Source of the DNA: Trifolium pratense
Lineage: Eukaryota; Streptophyta; Magnoliopsida; Fabales; Fabaceae
Reading direction: 5' to 3'
Length of the DNA stretch: 64,000 nt
Assembly: GCF_020283565.1 (NCBI RefSeq)
Contig: NC_060063.1
Location: 26,590,777 to 26,654,776 of the forward strand
Below the pieces are notes generated by a model that did no database searches, was not told the origin of the DNA, and saw only the letters and a list, made by a program, of their open reading frames with translations. Made by a program: the position numbers and the translations under genes. Positions 44,622 to 56,660 of this stretch are shown here, piece after piece; position 1 is the first letter of the stretch; the number at the start of each line of letters is the position of its first letter.

Positions 44622-45541
44622 GAAAATTGCTTTTTAGGCCCTCCTATTATGCTTCCATGCCCCCCATGTTCACCATTTTGTCCTTACAACCAATTTGGTA
44701 CCTGCAACCCGAAATCTTTTTCACATAAATACATGAGTTCGGTACGCACGAACCGAAGTGTGTTTTTTTTTAAAAAAAAATCCAGAATTTCGATACTTAC
44801 AAACCGAAAATACACAACATTACAAATCCAAATCAATTTCACATAATTGTAACATAGCATGCTAATATCAACCAATCAGTACACAATCAATCAAACAGTT
44901 ACTCATTCAAGCATTTTATCAACTACTTGGCGCACATAGACCAAACTATAAATCCAAATCCTATACCCTAAATTAAATTAACATCTCAAATCCATGGAAT
45001 CAATAACAGAATGAAGAACGAAATCAAAATACAATCAAGAACAGAATCGAAAGCCAGAAAATGAGAGATATTAATTTGAATTCTTACATGTCAAAGTGAC
45101 AGAATCCAAAGCAAGAAAATGTAATCCCCTAAAAAACGATTTGTGATGAACGATTTATGAAGCAACAAATTGAAACTCTTGTTCTTCTTTTTTCCCTCAA
45201 GAATCGCCCTTCCACCCTTGTTCTTCTTGTTTTATGAAACTGTTATCAGTTTTGGAGTTTGCAGTCGAATGATACACCGCTTCGGTTCGTAAATACTGAA
45301 TCCAAGCATATGTTCAGTTCGTAGGACCCGAAGCAAAGCGTTTTCGGTTCGTAATTACCGAATCCACGCTTTTCCTAGATTTTTAGCATAATATTGCAAC
45401 AAAACACTAATTCGATATATGAGAAACGAAACTTATGGGTTTCAGTTTGTAGGAACCGAACTATACTGGGACAAAAACTGGGGTAATTTGGGATTTTTGG
45501 GGGGTTTGGGAGGAACGTGGGGGGCCTAAAAAGCAATTTTC
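44622..45541. mobile_element. Mutator-like non-autonomous element, 920 bp
   Basis: The terminal repeats GAAAATTGCTTTTTAGGCCC are perfect inverted copies. The 9-bp flanks TTCTTTATC (44613-44621) and TTCTTCATC (45542-45550) differ at one base. The interior carries several GGTTCGTA/ACGAACCGAA words in both orientations; no transposase. Confidence 0.88.
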
Positions 45542-45689
45542 TTCTTCATCAATCACCCAAATTATTCTAGCTTCACTACCTATCATGGCATGTTATCGTT
45601 GTTGGTTTATATATTTTTTCTTTCTACAAAGCTCCTTTGAATATAATTTCTGTCATAAATCTCTTTTTTAAATATTTTTTTTTTGGGGT

Positions 45690-46140
45690 AAGTGAGGATT
45701 TATAAAGTTCATTGGATAAATCGGATTACACCATGTCTTAATTGGAAGATCGGAGGTTCGGAGGATGATGGAGTTTAATATATATAGTTTTATTAGGAAA
45801 ATTTCGGTGGAGATGTCATGTTGATTAAGGAGGGTTGTGATTTAGGGTGTTAGTGATGAAATATGATGTAAAAGGCGATTGTATAAAAGGAGGTCGGAGA
45901 AAGGCATCAGCGTGGTAGCGAGACTTGGAGGTATGTCTCTAATAGAGTTCCGTCAAAAGATAATTTGGCAAGGAGGGATATTATACCTTATAATTCTTTA
46001 CTTTGTTCAGACAAATGTGGTAAAGAAGAGAGTGTGAATCATTTGTTCTTACAATGTGTTTTCTTTGGTCTTATTTGGTTTGATGTTTTTAAGTGGCTTG
46101 AAATATTTTGTGTTTTAACTAATAGCCCGTTTGGGGATAG
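45690..46140 (+). pseudogene. LINE zf-RVT fragment
   Basis: 45930-46080 encodes RYVSNRVPSKDNLARRDIIP and then the CxxxC...HLFLQC zinc-binding pattern of plant LINEs. Flanking sequence is decayed and no target duplication was located. Confidence 0.7.
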
Positions 46141-46713
46141 CTAAGATACAAATATGGTAGTTGGATGCAATGAAAAAACATTGAAACATGTGGGACTACA
46201 AAGGGTACTTGAATACGAATGGGTCTTCATCAGGAATGAAGACATTCTGGGGTTGAAGAGTTAAGGGTAAAATTTATGGAGCTACCTAAAAAATCAAGGG
46301 TAGTTCGATGTAAGTGAATCTTTAGAAAGACGAAAGATAACTATGGGGAGATCCAATTGGATCGATTGTTCTACTTATCTAAGAAAACTAACACATTACA
46401 TACCTTTTGTCAAAAATAAAATAAAAATTCCATATATTATATTTTATGATAGAGTGTTTTCGTAAATAATAATAAATAAATGATTTTGATTAAATATTAT
46501 AACAACATAGATTATATTCGAGAAATTCATATATAATTAAACCTTCCAAAATTTACCCCAAATACAATTTTTGAATTCCTCAAAATTAAGCTAATTTTGT
46601 ATTTTGAAAAATATGAATCCCTCAAAACGCTCTAAAAGACTTCTATTTTTTTTTTCACTCACTCTCTCTTTTTTCCAAAACACTCCCCTTCCAAACTCAA
46701 ACAAAAAAACTTA
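46141..46713. other. Spacer, no gene recognised
   Basis: AT-rich non-coding sequence between a LINE relic and a Tourist MITE. It shows no convincing terminal repeats. Confidence 0.45.
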
Positions 46714-46954
46714 GGGCATGTTTGAAACAATTTTGGTTGTTTTAAAATGTGTTTTATAAAAGTGTTTTAGAAAACTGTTTTTAAGAAGAAAAAAAAAAAT
46801 TTGAACCTGTTTTACTTTTTTTTATTTTAAATACTGATATATAGAAAATCGTTTTTGAAAATAGTTTTGTAAAATTGGATTACCAATCAAGTTTTTTAGT
46901 TTTTAATTTTTAAAAACTAAAAAATTGTTTTTGGAAAGAGAATCAAACATGTCC
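46714..46954. mobile_element. Tourist-like MITE, 241 bp
   Basis: The ends GGGCATGTTTGA and TCAAACATGTCC are flanked by TTA on both sides (46711-46713, 46955-46957). The interior has AAAACTGTTTTT/AAAAACAGTTTT-type inverted words. Confidence 0.85.
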
Positions 46955-46957
46955 TTA

Positions 46958-48320
46958 ATTTTTTTTTTTTAGAGATATAATCTCGCCCTCTCTTATAATC
47001 ATGAGCATTGACTCATTTATCCTCCTTGGCACACTCTGTTCTCCCACGCACGGTTTAATTTGCGATTTTTTTTATAGTAATTTATGTTGATCATCTTTAC
47101 ATTTTTTTTAACATCTCTACATATTTTTAATATCTTAATTTACATATAAAGAACATAGACTTATATTATAGTTGCGAGCCTACGTATAGCATGTAGTGTA
47201 CCTAGAACAAGAACATACTTACATAGCACGCAAATAATATTAAAAACACAAAAAATGTATATTTGTTGTATTTTTGTTTGAAAATTGTGTTGAAATATCA
47301 TTTTCCTATATATAATATATGAGTCGTTAAAGGCTGCTAAGATGTTAGTATTATTGTAAAATCTCTCAAGTCACTCTCAATTAATCTCAATAGCGATGCA
47401 TATGCACTTTAGCATGCAAATGACGTGGATTCTATTCACCATTTTGTTTTTTTGTTCTGTCAATGGGCGTTTATGACTCATCGTTAAGCAAGATTTGTAT
47501 AGTCACACACACAAATAAATCTAGCATCGTTGAGCAAGATTTGCATGGTCATACACAAATAATTTGGTTTAGTCACATTTATAAATGATAAAAAGAAAAA
47601 AAATTATTATATCAATAATAAAAATAGTAATAAAAATTTAATTATTTCTTCTACTTTTTTATCATTTCAATTTGTGTGTGTCTAAATTATCTAAATTATT
47701 TGTACTTTCTCATCATATCATATCATATAAGTTCCTCATTGTTAACCTTTCTAGTTCCTGCCATTTGGCATTTTCAATCACCATGTTAATTACTTACTCT
47801 TCAAATAAATTTGTCTCTTCTTTATTCTCAAAAAAAATAAATTGTGTCCTCTTTTAAGTCGCCGGCATAATATTTTAGAGGCGTTGTTATAGATTTTTTT
47901 AATAAAAATAATCACTTTTAAAATTATTGTATCTGTTTTTTTTTTTTTTGACGCATGTATCTGTTTGTTACAACTTTTAAAATAATAAAAATTTAAAAAT
48001 AATCAGAAAATAGATAAAAATATTGAGAATCAAATAATAAATTTTGTTTAGAGGAGAGAGAAAATAAGTATGAAAAGGAGATGTTGTTTTGTAATTAAAA
48101 AAAAATCATTTTTAAGTGTTCTATCCAAACAAGTTAAAAATGATTTTATTAAAAAATGATTTTTATTAAAATAAACAAACATAAAGTAAATTCTAGTTTT
48201 TTTATTAAATGTCTAAAAACTAATATCTAAATTATTTAACATTAAAATCACCATTTTATTAATATGTAACAAACAGACCTTAAGAAAAGCCTAAAAAACA
48301 CTTAAATATCAATTATGCCA
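46958..48320. other. AT-rich spacer, no gene recognised
   Basis: No coding signal. A roughly 45-bp unit starting AGCATCGTT(A/G)AGCAAGATTT is repeated twice at about 47478-47570. 47930-48290 may be a decayed MITE but its ends were not found. Confidence 0.5.
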
Positions 48321-49508
48321 GATTCGTGATTTTTTTTTTGCTTTAATGTACTTTTGATATTTTGAAAAACCTGAACTTTTCATCCCTATTTTAAAAACCA
48401 ACTTTTTGATCCCCCTATTTTGAAAAACCTGAACTTTTAATCTCCATATTTTAAAAGCCAACTTTTTGATCCCCTATTTTAGATATTTCTGAATTTTAAT
48501 CCCCCAACTCAACTTGGTCAATTTTTTTATTTTTGGGATTGTAACTTGGTCAAATTTTTGCCGATGTGTCAAACTCATTAATGACGTGACAGTTTCCATG
48601 TAGACAAAACATTTCCATGTCATTTGTCTTTGTTCGTTCCCTAAGAAATCATGGAACCCTAACAAATCAGAAACACAAATCATCACGCTCGTGTTAACAT
48701 CATTTGTCTTTGTTCGTTCCCTCTCAATCGTTCATTGACTTTGTTCTCAATCGTTAATTTTTTTTGGGTAATTTACTGATTTTTAATTGTATTTACTTTT
48801 TGGTAAGGATTTTTAATTATATATATGTATAAAGGTTAATTTTACTGTTTTTTTAATTATTATTAATTAATTATTTTATTGTTTAATACTTTTAAAATAT
48901 TTGATGTAAAAAAATTAAAGACATGGAAACATTTTGTCAACATGTACACTGTCACGTCACTGATGAGCTTGACACATTGTAACAGCCCGGGCCCCTTTTC
49001 TACGTATTTAGTAGGCAATCCCGGCTGTCACCTCACGATCTTCTCCACCCCCCTCTTTAGTGGAGTTTTTGCCTTCCGTGGTAGTGGGAATGGATTGAAC
49101 ACGTATTTGAACCCCAGGGTACGTGGTTCGATTCCCACGGAAGGCAAAAACTCCACTAGAGAAGGGGGTGGAGAAGATCGTGAGGTGATAGTCGGGATTG
49201 CCTACTAAATACGTAGAAAAGGGGTCCGGGCTGTTACACACATCAACAAAAATTTGACCAAGTTGAGTTGGACTTTGGAGACTAAAATTTAGAAAAATCT
49301 AAAATACGGGTTCAAAAGTTCATGTTTTTCAAAATAGGTGATCAAAAAGTTGGCTTTTAAAATATGGGGATCAAAAGTTCAGATTTTTTAAAATAGGGAA
49401 TCAAAAAGTTGGCTTTTAAAATTGGGGATCAAAAGTTTAGATTTTTCAAAATAGAGGATCAAAAGTGCATTGAAACCTTTTTTTCTTTTTGGTAAAGACT
49501 CGTGAATC
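48321..49508. mobile_element. Long-palindrome element with about 320-bp inverted arms
   Basis: The ends GATTCGTGA and TCACGAATC (in imperfect form) lead to arms containing repeated CCAACTTTTTGATCCCCTAT and AAAACCTGAACTTTTGATC words, then TTGGTCAAATTTTTG and TGACGTGACAGT. The right arm is interrupted by the nested element at 48978. No coding capacity. Confidence 0.82.
48978..49238. mobile_element. Nested inverted-repeat element, 261 bp, TG...CA ends, 5-bp target duplication
   Basis: TGTAACAGCCCGG and CCGGGCTGTTACA end arms of about 105 bp (TTTTCTACGTATTTAGTAGG, CACGATCTTCTCCACCCCC). CACAT flanks it at 48973-48977 and 49239-49243. The uninterrupted left arm of the host element (GACACATCGGCAAAAATTTG) shows the empty site. 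The spacer holds GGTTCGATTCCC, a B-box-like word. The frames on both strands that share SPDPFSTYLVGNP/SPGPFSTYLVGNP are products of the inverted repeat. Confidence 0.88.
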
Positions 49509-49571
49509 TTTTTTTTCTTTTTTTACAAGAAGATTAGTCAATATTGATATCACAATAAGTGTATGTTTAGC

Positions 49572-50119
49572 GGTTGTTACTTGAAAAATTACCAACTCGG
49601 GAGGCTTTATTTTGCAAAGGTATTGTCACGAATAATCATGAGAGAAGTTGCGTATTTTGCTTCAAAGAGGTAGATGACATACAACACATCTTTTTCACTT
49701 GCTGCATTACTTCACAAATTTGGCAGAAAATATTTGTTTGGTTGGGCACTAATGTGATCCCTTTTGAGGACGTCACAAGCCATTTCACTTTGTTTGGTGA
49801 ATTAGCAAAAGACAATCATAGCAAGCGAATTCGTCATATAATTTGGCTGCCGACGACATGGAGTATTTGGCGTACGCGTAATAACATTATTTTTAGAGGA
49901 GACTGTGTCAACATATTATCTTTAGTGGAGCAAATTGTTTATTTTTCTTGGTTTTGGTTTATAGGACGAACAGGGAACAATGTTAATTTAGTTTTTTCTG
50001 AATGGCGTAATAATCCTTTAGATTGTTTTCAACGCATCTAAAGTGATCTATTCTGAATTGTAAGGGTTGAGTACCTCTTGTACTCCTTATAATTCATTTG
50101 TTTGCTTATCAAAAAAAAA
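49572..50119 (+). mobile_element. 5'-truncated LINE, 548 bp, 14-bp target duplication
   Basis: AGTGTATGTTTAGC is repeated exactly at 49558-49571 and 50120-50133, with poly(A) before the second copy. The frame 49574-50041 encodes the zf-RVT region (CVFCFKEVDDIQHIFFTC) and IIWLPTTWSIWRTRNNIIF, then a stop and a 3' UTR ending TTGTACTCCTTATAATTC. It is a short, relatively young insertion. Confidence 0.93.
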
Positions 50120-50365
50120 AGTGTATGTTTAGCATTCAAAAATAAAATAAAAGATTCCGTCAGAAAAAAAAATTGTGATATTAAGGTTGAGGTTAGGTCA
50201 ACAAAAATACGAGGCATTTATATCTTTATTATCAATTCAACTAGAAAAACATTGGTAGAGAAAAATTGTGATATTATGTATCTATATAATTAAATTAATT
50301 TTTTTTTAGAAAATGCTAAAATGTTAAGTAATGTTTCCGAAACACTAATTTAAAAAAAATGTCTG

Positions 50366-50600
50366 AATAGGTCCTTAAAGAAAAAAAGGTCCGAATAGGT
50401 CCCTTAAAGATATATCCGCTAATCAGTTTGGTCCTATTCGGACATTTTTTTATGGACCAAACTGATTAACAGAGATGTCTTTTAAGAGACCTATTCGGAC
50501 TTTTTTTTTCTTTAAGGGACCTATTCGGACCTTTTTTTCTATAAGGGACCAATCTGAAACCAAAAATGTCTTTAAGGGACCATTTTACTAATTAAGCCAA
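50366..50600. repeat. Inverted repeat of GGTCC(C)TTAAAG / CCGAATAGG words
   Basis: GGTCCGAATAGGTCCCTTAA faces TTAAGGGACCTATTCGGACC in several copies around a centre near 50445 (ATCAGTTTGGTCC / GGACCAAACTGAT). It is a small palindromic element or remnant; no target duplication was seen. Confidence 0.75.
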
Positions 50601-50999
50601 AAAAAAAAAACTAAAAATAAAGAAATTATTTTAAAATATGTAGATAGTTATATATTTTCGAAATAATATTATTTTTGATGCAAAATTAACATGATTCGAA
50701 TTGTCTCCAATTTTTTTAACTAATTTCTTGGTCAATAATTCTTTTTAGGTATTTTCGTGGTCAATAATTTCTTAGGTATCTTAGACAACTTGGCCCTTGG
50801 TCGGCCTACTTCATACCATGGATACTTTAGTTAGGCTCATTCAGTTTGTCTATTATTTCCTCTTAGTTTGGACTGATTTTATTTAACTTTTTGTTGTGTT
50901 CCTCTTCTTTTTCTTTGTCGGTTGGTCCCCTTTCTATTGTTTTCATATTAATTTTCTATAGTGCATTTTTATTGATGTTCGGGGTACGAGCTCAATAAT

Positions 51000-51620
51000 T
51001 TTTTTTTTTATAAGCAAAATTTGAATTATAAAAAGTATAAAGGTATTCAACCCTTACAAATCAAAAGAGCCCATCTTAAATGCTATGAAAGCATACTAAG
51101 GGATTGTTACATCAATCATGAAAGCTACATTAATATTGCTCTCATAACGACCTATTAACCAAACTCAAGCAATATGAATAATTAAAACCTATCCATTGGC
51201 CTGATATACCATGTATGTTGATGAAACCCTCTGACAACAAGAATCTATCTATTCGACTCATGGATTTACCATCAGAACTAAACCATGAGAATTTTTTTCC
51301 TAGCACCGGAACATCTATCACCTCCATCTCTTCCACAAAGCGGTTAAATAGAATTCTTTCGCCATATCTACTGTCTGCACTACTCCCTTGTCTCTCCGAC
51401 GAGTGTAAAACTGCATTAAAATCTCCTTCTATACACCACACCCCACCTCCACTTTGTTGCTTGAAAACCAAGAGATCTTCCCAAAGTTTCTTCTTGCCAG
51501 AGAGGTTGCACTGTGAATAAATATTAACAATATGCATAACACTCCGTCCTGTTCCACCTTAATACCCAAAAAACCATTTCCATCAAAACTGCGCATTAAT
51601 ATTTTTGTTGATATAGGAAC
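51000..51620 (-). pseudogene. LINE endonuclease domain fragment joined to a LINE 3' tail
   Basis: The minus strand encodes the endonuclease/exonuclease/phosphatase fold of a LINE: the GDFNAVLH motif, KFSWFSSDGKSMSRIDRFL at the C-terminal side. After it comes a short 3' end with poly(A) (poly(T) at 51000-51011). The reverse transcriptase between them is deleted. Flanks around ACGAGC are similar but do not form a clean duplication. Confidence 0.82.
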
Positions 51621-52110
51621 GAGCCCATTAATATTTTTAAAAGAAGTTAAATGTAAATATCTTCATAAGTATTTACTATTCTCTAACCTTAAATTTAATC
51701 TCATTTAAAAATAATAGTTTATTAATTAAAATTAATTTTTGCCGCGGAATAATATTCTTTGTGTCGGAATGAGATGGAAGAAAGAAAAAATGTTTGTTAA
51801 CAGCCACAGTACAAAAGAATAAGAAAATGAAATAATAAGTGTAGAATTGGTGGCCACTCCAATGATAGCTAGGGACAATTATTTATTATCAACCACGATA
51901 ACTTGATCCGTAAATAAGGATGTCTGTGGAGATTGTCATGTTTGGAGATTTGAAGACGGATAATTTTTTTTTCTATGGGGATGGTGATGGAGGAAAAGGT
52001 CTCCCGGGAAAAAGTTTGAGGGGATGGGATGAAATTTATCTTCCGTTCCGCGGAGACTCAGTTCCCGAACACTTCATTAAAACAAACCTTAATTTCTGTA
52101 TATTTAAATA
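51621..52110. other. Spacer, no gene recognised
   Basis: AT-rich, with a GGGGATGG-rich patch at about 51975-52070 that recurs loosely at 52700-52830. The short frame from 51920 has no recognisable motif. Confidence 0.45.
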
Positions 52111-52476
52111 CCCCCTCTGTTTTTTTTTAAGTGTCTAAGTTAGAATAGTAACACCAAAAGAAAATGTATTTTTGCACCTTATCTTCCTGTTATACCCTAA
52201 TTTTAATCCACCAATAAAGTCTTATTTTTTTGCGCACAAAAAATAAAAACAAAATTTAATTTTTTTTTACTAAAAAAATTTAATGTTATGTACCAAATTT
52301 TATTTTTAAAAAAAAATAGTTTTCCAAATATATAGCACTAATTAGTTTTATTGAAAAATATTAGAGTAATTGACAAAGGGTACAATTGACAAATCGTACT
52401 CTTAAATCACAAAATGGACAGTTAATTAGAAACGTTAAATCTGACGAAACTGAACAATTAAAAAAAACGGAGGGAG
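52111..52476. mobile_element. Stowaway-like MITE
   Basis: CCCCCTCTGTTTTTTTT and AAAAAAAACGGAGGGAG are inverted copies bordered by TA (52109-52110, 52477-52478). The interior is AT-rich. Confidence 0.8.
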
Positions 52477-52967
52477 TAATATGTCATATTTACTTATATT
52501 TTCATACAACGTGTGCATGAATTTGTTTTTATGTGATTATCAACAACAAAAAAAGAATTTATTTTTATGTAATATTTATTATTGTCACAACTCACAAGAC
52601 CCACAATAATATCTTAATTTTTTATTTGTTTTAAGATAATTTTTTTTTACAATTAGTTTCATTGAAAATATTAGAAATTTAGTAGATTTTTTAATGTTGA
52701 TGACCCCCGCAAAAACTGTGGGAATCCGTGTGGATGGAGATAGAGGTAGAATATTATTCGAAGCGGAGAATGAGAACGGAGATGAGAATCATTTTAAATG
52801 GCGAGGAATTCTGTAGTAAAACACTCCCTACTCATTCTCTACCATGTTAAAATCCCTAAGGCTATAAGTTCGCATCCTATAAAAATGGAAAGAAATAGAA
52901 ACATAAGGCTAAGTATGAGTATAGCACAAGTAATTTGAATTAATAGTTAAAAATCAACAAATATTTA

Positions 52968-53096
52968 TGTGGGTTTAAACTCAGTTGATAGAGATGTAAA
53001 ATGTTGTATTATATATTTAGTGATCGAGATTCAAACTCTAAACATTCACTTATTTATCTTTAAGAGTAAAATTTTTAGTTAGTATATTACTTAAAA
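52968..53096 (+). mobile_element. Diverged tRNA-derived SINE, family of 9361
   Basis: GGGTTTAAACTCAGTTGATA (A-box region), GAGATTCAAACTC (decayed B box) and the CATTCACTTATTTATCTTTA body match the family layout. Confidence 0.65.
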
Positions 53097-53940
53097 AAAC
53101 AAATTAAATAGACTCTATTACTGAGAAACCATATGAACATATTGTACGAGATTCATTAATTACTGTTAACATGAGATAAATAGATAGATGTATGATAGAC
53201 ATCGCCAATTCGCCATGAATATATATATACCCATAAGTTGAGAAAACTTTTTTACCATAAAAAAAAGTTGAAAAAGTTTTTTGTTGTGATCTGTGAAGGA
53301 AGTTGAGAAAACTTTTCTCAAACACAGATTACAAAAAAGTCACACCACTCAATGGAGGATGTAAGTACTCTATGTGGGAGGAAGTTTTACTTAGACACAA
53401 ACCCAAATAAAAAATGTTTAGGCACATTCACATTAATTGAAAAATTAATTAAAAAATAATCTAGTCACATCATGTCATTTCTTTTTTATTTTATTTTTAT
53501 ATTATTGTGTGTGCCTAAACACTATAAATTTGTGATTGTGCCTATCTAAGTATTTCTCCTCTATGTGGACCTATAAAATTGAGAAAATTCTTTTTTCTTT
53601 TTGACGGCTGAGAAAATTCTTTTTTGTTTAGTATTATAGTTTGAAAAAGTATTGGTATCCATTTTTGTATATATCCATGTGAATAGGGGTGAGCATCCGA
53701 CGAGTTTGGGCAGGTTCGGGCTCGAAAACCCAATATGCCCAATACCGAACAGTTAAATAGTAGTCCCATTTTCATTATTCGCACTTTATCTATCGAAAGA
53801 AAAACTCGTTTGTGGCCATTTTTTTTCTTCTATAGCAATTATCCGCTTTCCTTCTTTTTCTTTTTTCCTATTTATATCATTTATTTTTTAAAACATACAA
53901 AATATTTTATTTTCCGTTCAAAATAATAGATTTATTTTTG
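53097..53940. other. Spacer, no gene recognised
   Basis: Mostly AT-rich. 53690-53760 contains GGGGTGAGCATCCGACGAG and GGTTCGGGCTCG, resembling a hAT-like subterminal module. No coding frame is supported. Confidence 0.4.
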
Positions 53941-53942
53941 CC

Positions 53943-54150
53943 ACCCTATCAATTTCTCGCACGCCCTACGTCTTTCCCGTTTTACCCTTCAATTACTTAA
54001 GTAGCGGATGTTATAAAAATAAGAATTTTTTGAAAAATGTCTTCTGCTATTTAAGTAGCGGATTTTATAAAGGTAGGATGTTTTTGGGGTGTCTGCTAGA
54101 GGACGAGGGTATTTTGGTAAATTCATAAGGTGCACAAGAAAGAGTGGCAA
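53943..54150. repeat. Dispersed repeat with ACTTAAGTAGCGGA units, copy 1
   Basis: Contains two AAGTAGCGGA(T/C)xTTATAAA units and the stretch CGCCCTACGTCTTTCCCGTT. The same order of blocks occurs at 62918-63145. Confidence 0.75.
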
Positions 54151-54165
54151 AAAGTAAATCTCCAA

Positions 54166-54545
54166 GTGGAATATGTTTCATTTGAGAATGAACAAACATA
54201 AGTAGCTAGGTGGCTCCAATGTTGTCACAAATCAGATGAGGAGTTGGTGTTTTGACATGTAATTCACTTAGAAGGTTTTCTAATTAACTACATATCTTCT
54301 GTTACAGCGTTGGCTATTGAGCGATATTCAGTCTCCGTTGATGATCGTGCCACATTTCTTTGCCTCATGTATAGCCACGATACCAAATTACCTCCAAAAT
54401 AAATAATGAACGCTGAGGTAGAAGTGCGATCGTCTAAGTTGTCTCTCCAATCTGCATCACAAAAGGCCTGCAATTTTAAATGAGCTGGTTTCTTGAGTTT
54501 CAAGCCATAATTGATGGTGAGTTTGAGATATTTCATGATTCGTTT
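54166..54545 (-). pseudogene. Copia retrotransposon RNase H fragment
   Basis: The minus strand encodes the C-terminal RNase H domain of a Ty1/Copia polyprotein: FCDADWRDNLDDRTSTSAF, SWLYMRQRNVARSSTETEYR, then, after frame breaks, the CDNIxAT and HSQMKHI segments. Integrase and reverse transcriptase are absent and no long terminal repeat is adjacent. Confidence 0.88.
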
Positions 54546-55440
54546 AAGTCGATTTTTCTGTCGCTTTGTCGTCGCTTAGCCAGCAACACGGATTCATAAT
54601 CTTTACTTTTTATTCCAAAATCCATTAAATCCAAATTTACCTACAAAAAATGTTGGAATTAGGTAGGAACAACATAAATGACTAATTTGATATAATTAAA
54701 ACTAATATTTATAATTAGTTGGTTTTTTATATGAAATTACTTTTAAAACAAGTCAATAAGTGCCTAAAATACATATGTAAAATTATCATTTTTTAGCACT
54801 TATATATGATATTTACAATTTAAATAGAGGATATTTTTTTAAAAAATTTGCGCATTTTTTATGGCTCCAAATAATCAAGGCCGACTTTGTTGTTATTACA
54901 TATGTTATAAGAATTCCATTTTGATTATTGTTTTAAAAAAAAACTACTTTTGGTACCCATAGTTTTAAAAAACAAAATTTTGGTCGTCTATTTTAAAAAT
55001 TAATTTTAACCCTCAATTTAACTTTCGGCTAAATTTTGGTTATTTATCTCTTTCTTGAATATTTTTTTAATGATATATATCATATTCATTTAGGCCATAA
55101 CTAAATATTTCATAGCAACAAACAGATATCTAATAAACAATATCACAACATAAAGGTAGCTCAATCGGTGTTATCACCCTCGTGCACATTGAGGGTGGGT
55201 TCTACACTTCTACCCTCAAAGCGCCATATTTTTGCCATTAAAAAATAGTTAGCAGTATATTTTGTTGTCCGTTTACCTTTTATTTATATATAATTAAAAG
55301 TTGATTGTAATTTGACAATATAAATGAATATGTCACATCATAAAAATATCCAAAAAAGGTGAAAAACTAAAATTTATAAAAAAAAAAGAAAAATTTAATT
55401 TAGAGAACAAAAATCAGTTTTCAAAATAAGATATTAAAAA
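54546..55440. other. AT-rich spacer
   Basis: No coding frame is supported. 55155-55240 (GGTAGCTCAATCGGTGTTAT, GGGTTCTACACTTC) may be a decayed tRNA-derived SINE. Confidence 0.4.
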
Positions 55441-55448
55441 GCCACTAG

Positions 55449-55548
55449 GTTTGATCTAAGTGAAGAGAGAGTTGCATAGTATGCATGAGGTTCTATGTTC
55501 GATCTTCATTATCAACATTGTAAACAAAAATAAAAATAAAAATAAGAG
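55449..55548 (+). mobile_element. Possible tRNA-derived SINE
   Basis: TTTGATCTAAGTGAAGAG could be an A-box region and GGTTCTATGTTCGATC a B box, followed by an A-rich tail with AAATAA repeats. No target duplication. Confidence 0.45.
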
Positions 55549-55955
55549 ATTAAAATTTCATTTTCTTTTAGATTACTAATATAAAATTTTCACCGTCAAT
55601 ACCAATGATAAATCTTCATCGGAGAACTTATGTGAGTACTTTCCCAAGTAAAGTTTTTCATATATAAGAGTCACCTACTCATTGAGTCTAAAATTCTTAT
55701 CACTTACACCAATATTAGTCATTTTCTTTTGAAAACATAAATAAAAAGTACATTTAAGAAAAACAATAAAATTAATTAAAGGGAGGGCCCTCCCATGGGT
55801 ATCGAATCTATAGGATTAGACCGGTCCATGCATGCATGATGCATATACCAAGACAAATTATTTGCCCCATATTAAACGCCTAAATATAAAGACTTTTGCA
55901 AGTCCACGTAGGTAGAATAATTTGCCATTTCCCTTAGTCGCTCTATTATAACCTA

Positions 55956-55964
55956 CTATAAATA
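55956..55964 (+). promoter_or_regulatory. TATA box candidate
   Basis: CTATAAATA lies 202 bp before the ATG at 56166, followed by CT-rich sequence compatible with a 5' leader. Confidence 0.5.
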
Positions 55965-56165
55965 TAGTGCTTACCCTTACTTATTCTTCCCGGTTTACCT
56001 AAACTTCCCATAAATTAAATTCCTCTCTTGTCCTATTAAGTTTTCCAAACTATTATTCAATATTTTTTCCTCTTGTTTGTTCTCAAATACTTCTATATAC
56101 TCATTGTACTCTTTTAATTTTTCTATTTAATATATATTTGTCATTCAACAAAATAAATTTATATT

Positions 56166-56660
56166 ATGGATGATGTTATGAGACCAAGGCCCCATTTTAG
56201 GAGATCATTAAGCACTCCTAAAGTGGTTTTAAATGTCCTAAATTATAATGTCCAACAATTTACCATTATGGCAGTAGAAAACAATCACACCCTTTTAGCT
56301 TTTGCCTTTTTTGTAGTCTTTGGTTTCCTCCAATTAAAATATTCTCAAAATCCTACCATATTTCAAATCCACCCTAACACCACCTTTGTATCTATTGTTA
56401 GCTCTCTTATCTATTGCTTCCTCTTTTGGGTTAGGCTCAAGTTTGCTATAGGGGTAAACACTCTTATGGAAGTCTTTGGTTCACTCTCTTTGATTTCTAT
56501 GGTTTTGTTGCTACCGGATCACAATAATTGGGGGGAGTCATTGAAATATATTGCATACACATTATGGTTCCTAAGCTATGTGGTGGTCTTTATCATCAAA
56601 AGTCTAAGTGGTGAGCATATGATAAGGAGGAAGGTGGTGCCTCCACTTTTGCCATATTGA
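56166..56660 (+). CDS. Small four-helix membrane protein of unknown function, 164 aa
   Basis: Intronless paralogue of 43348 and 63680. The N-terminus MxxxxRPRPxF is basic and shared with the 63680 copy. Hydrophobic segments lie at about 42-57, 72-90, 101-117 and 125-144. The core FQIHP, TTFVSIVSSLIYC, FWVRLKFAI and MEVFGSLSLI is conserved, whereas the loop between helices 3 and 4 (PDHNNWGES) and the basic tail (MIRRKVVPP) vary. A later ATG at 56180 or 56275 would still give all four helices, but the first is favoured because the N-terminal motif is shared. No function can be assigned. Confidence 0.87.
   Translation: MDDVMRPRPHFRRSLSTPKVVLNVLNYNVQQFTIMAVENNHTLLAFAFFVVFGFLQLKYSQNPTIFQIHPNTTFVSIVSSLIYCFLFWVRLKFAIGVNTLMEVFGSLSLISMVLLLPDHNNWGESLKYIAYTLWFLSYVVVFIIKSLSGEHMIRRKVVPPLLPY

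Noticed and set aside
48879..49241. Two similar open frames on opposite strands
   Set aside because: They are the two arms of the 261-bp inverted repeat read in opposite directions, not genes.
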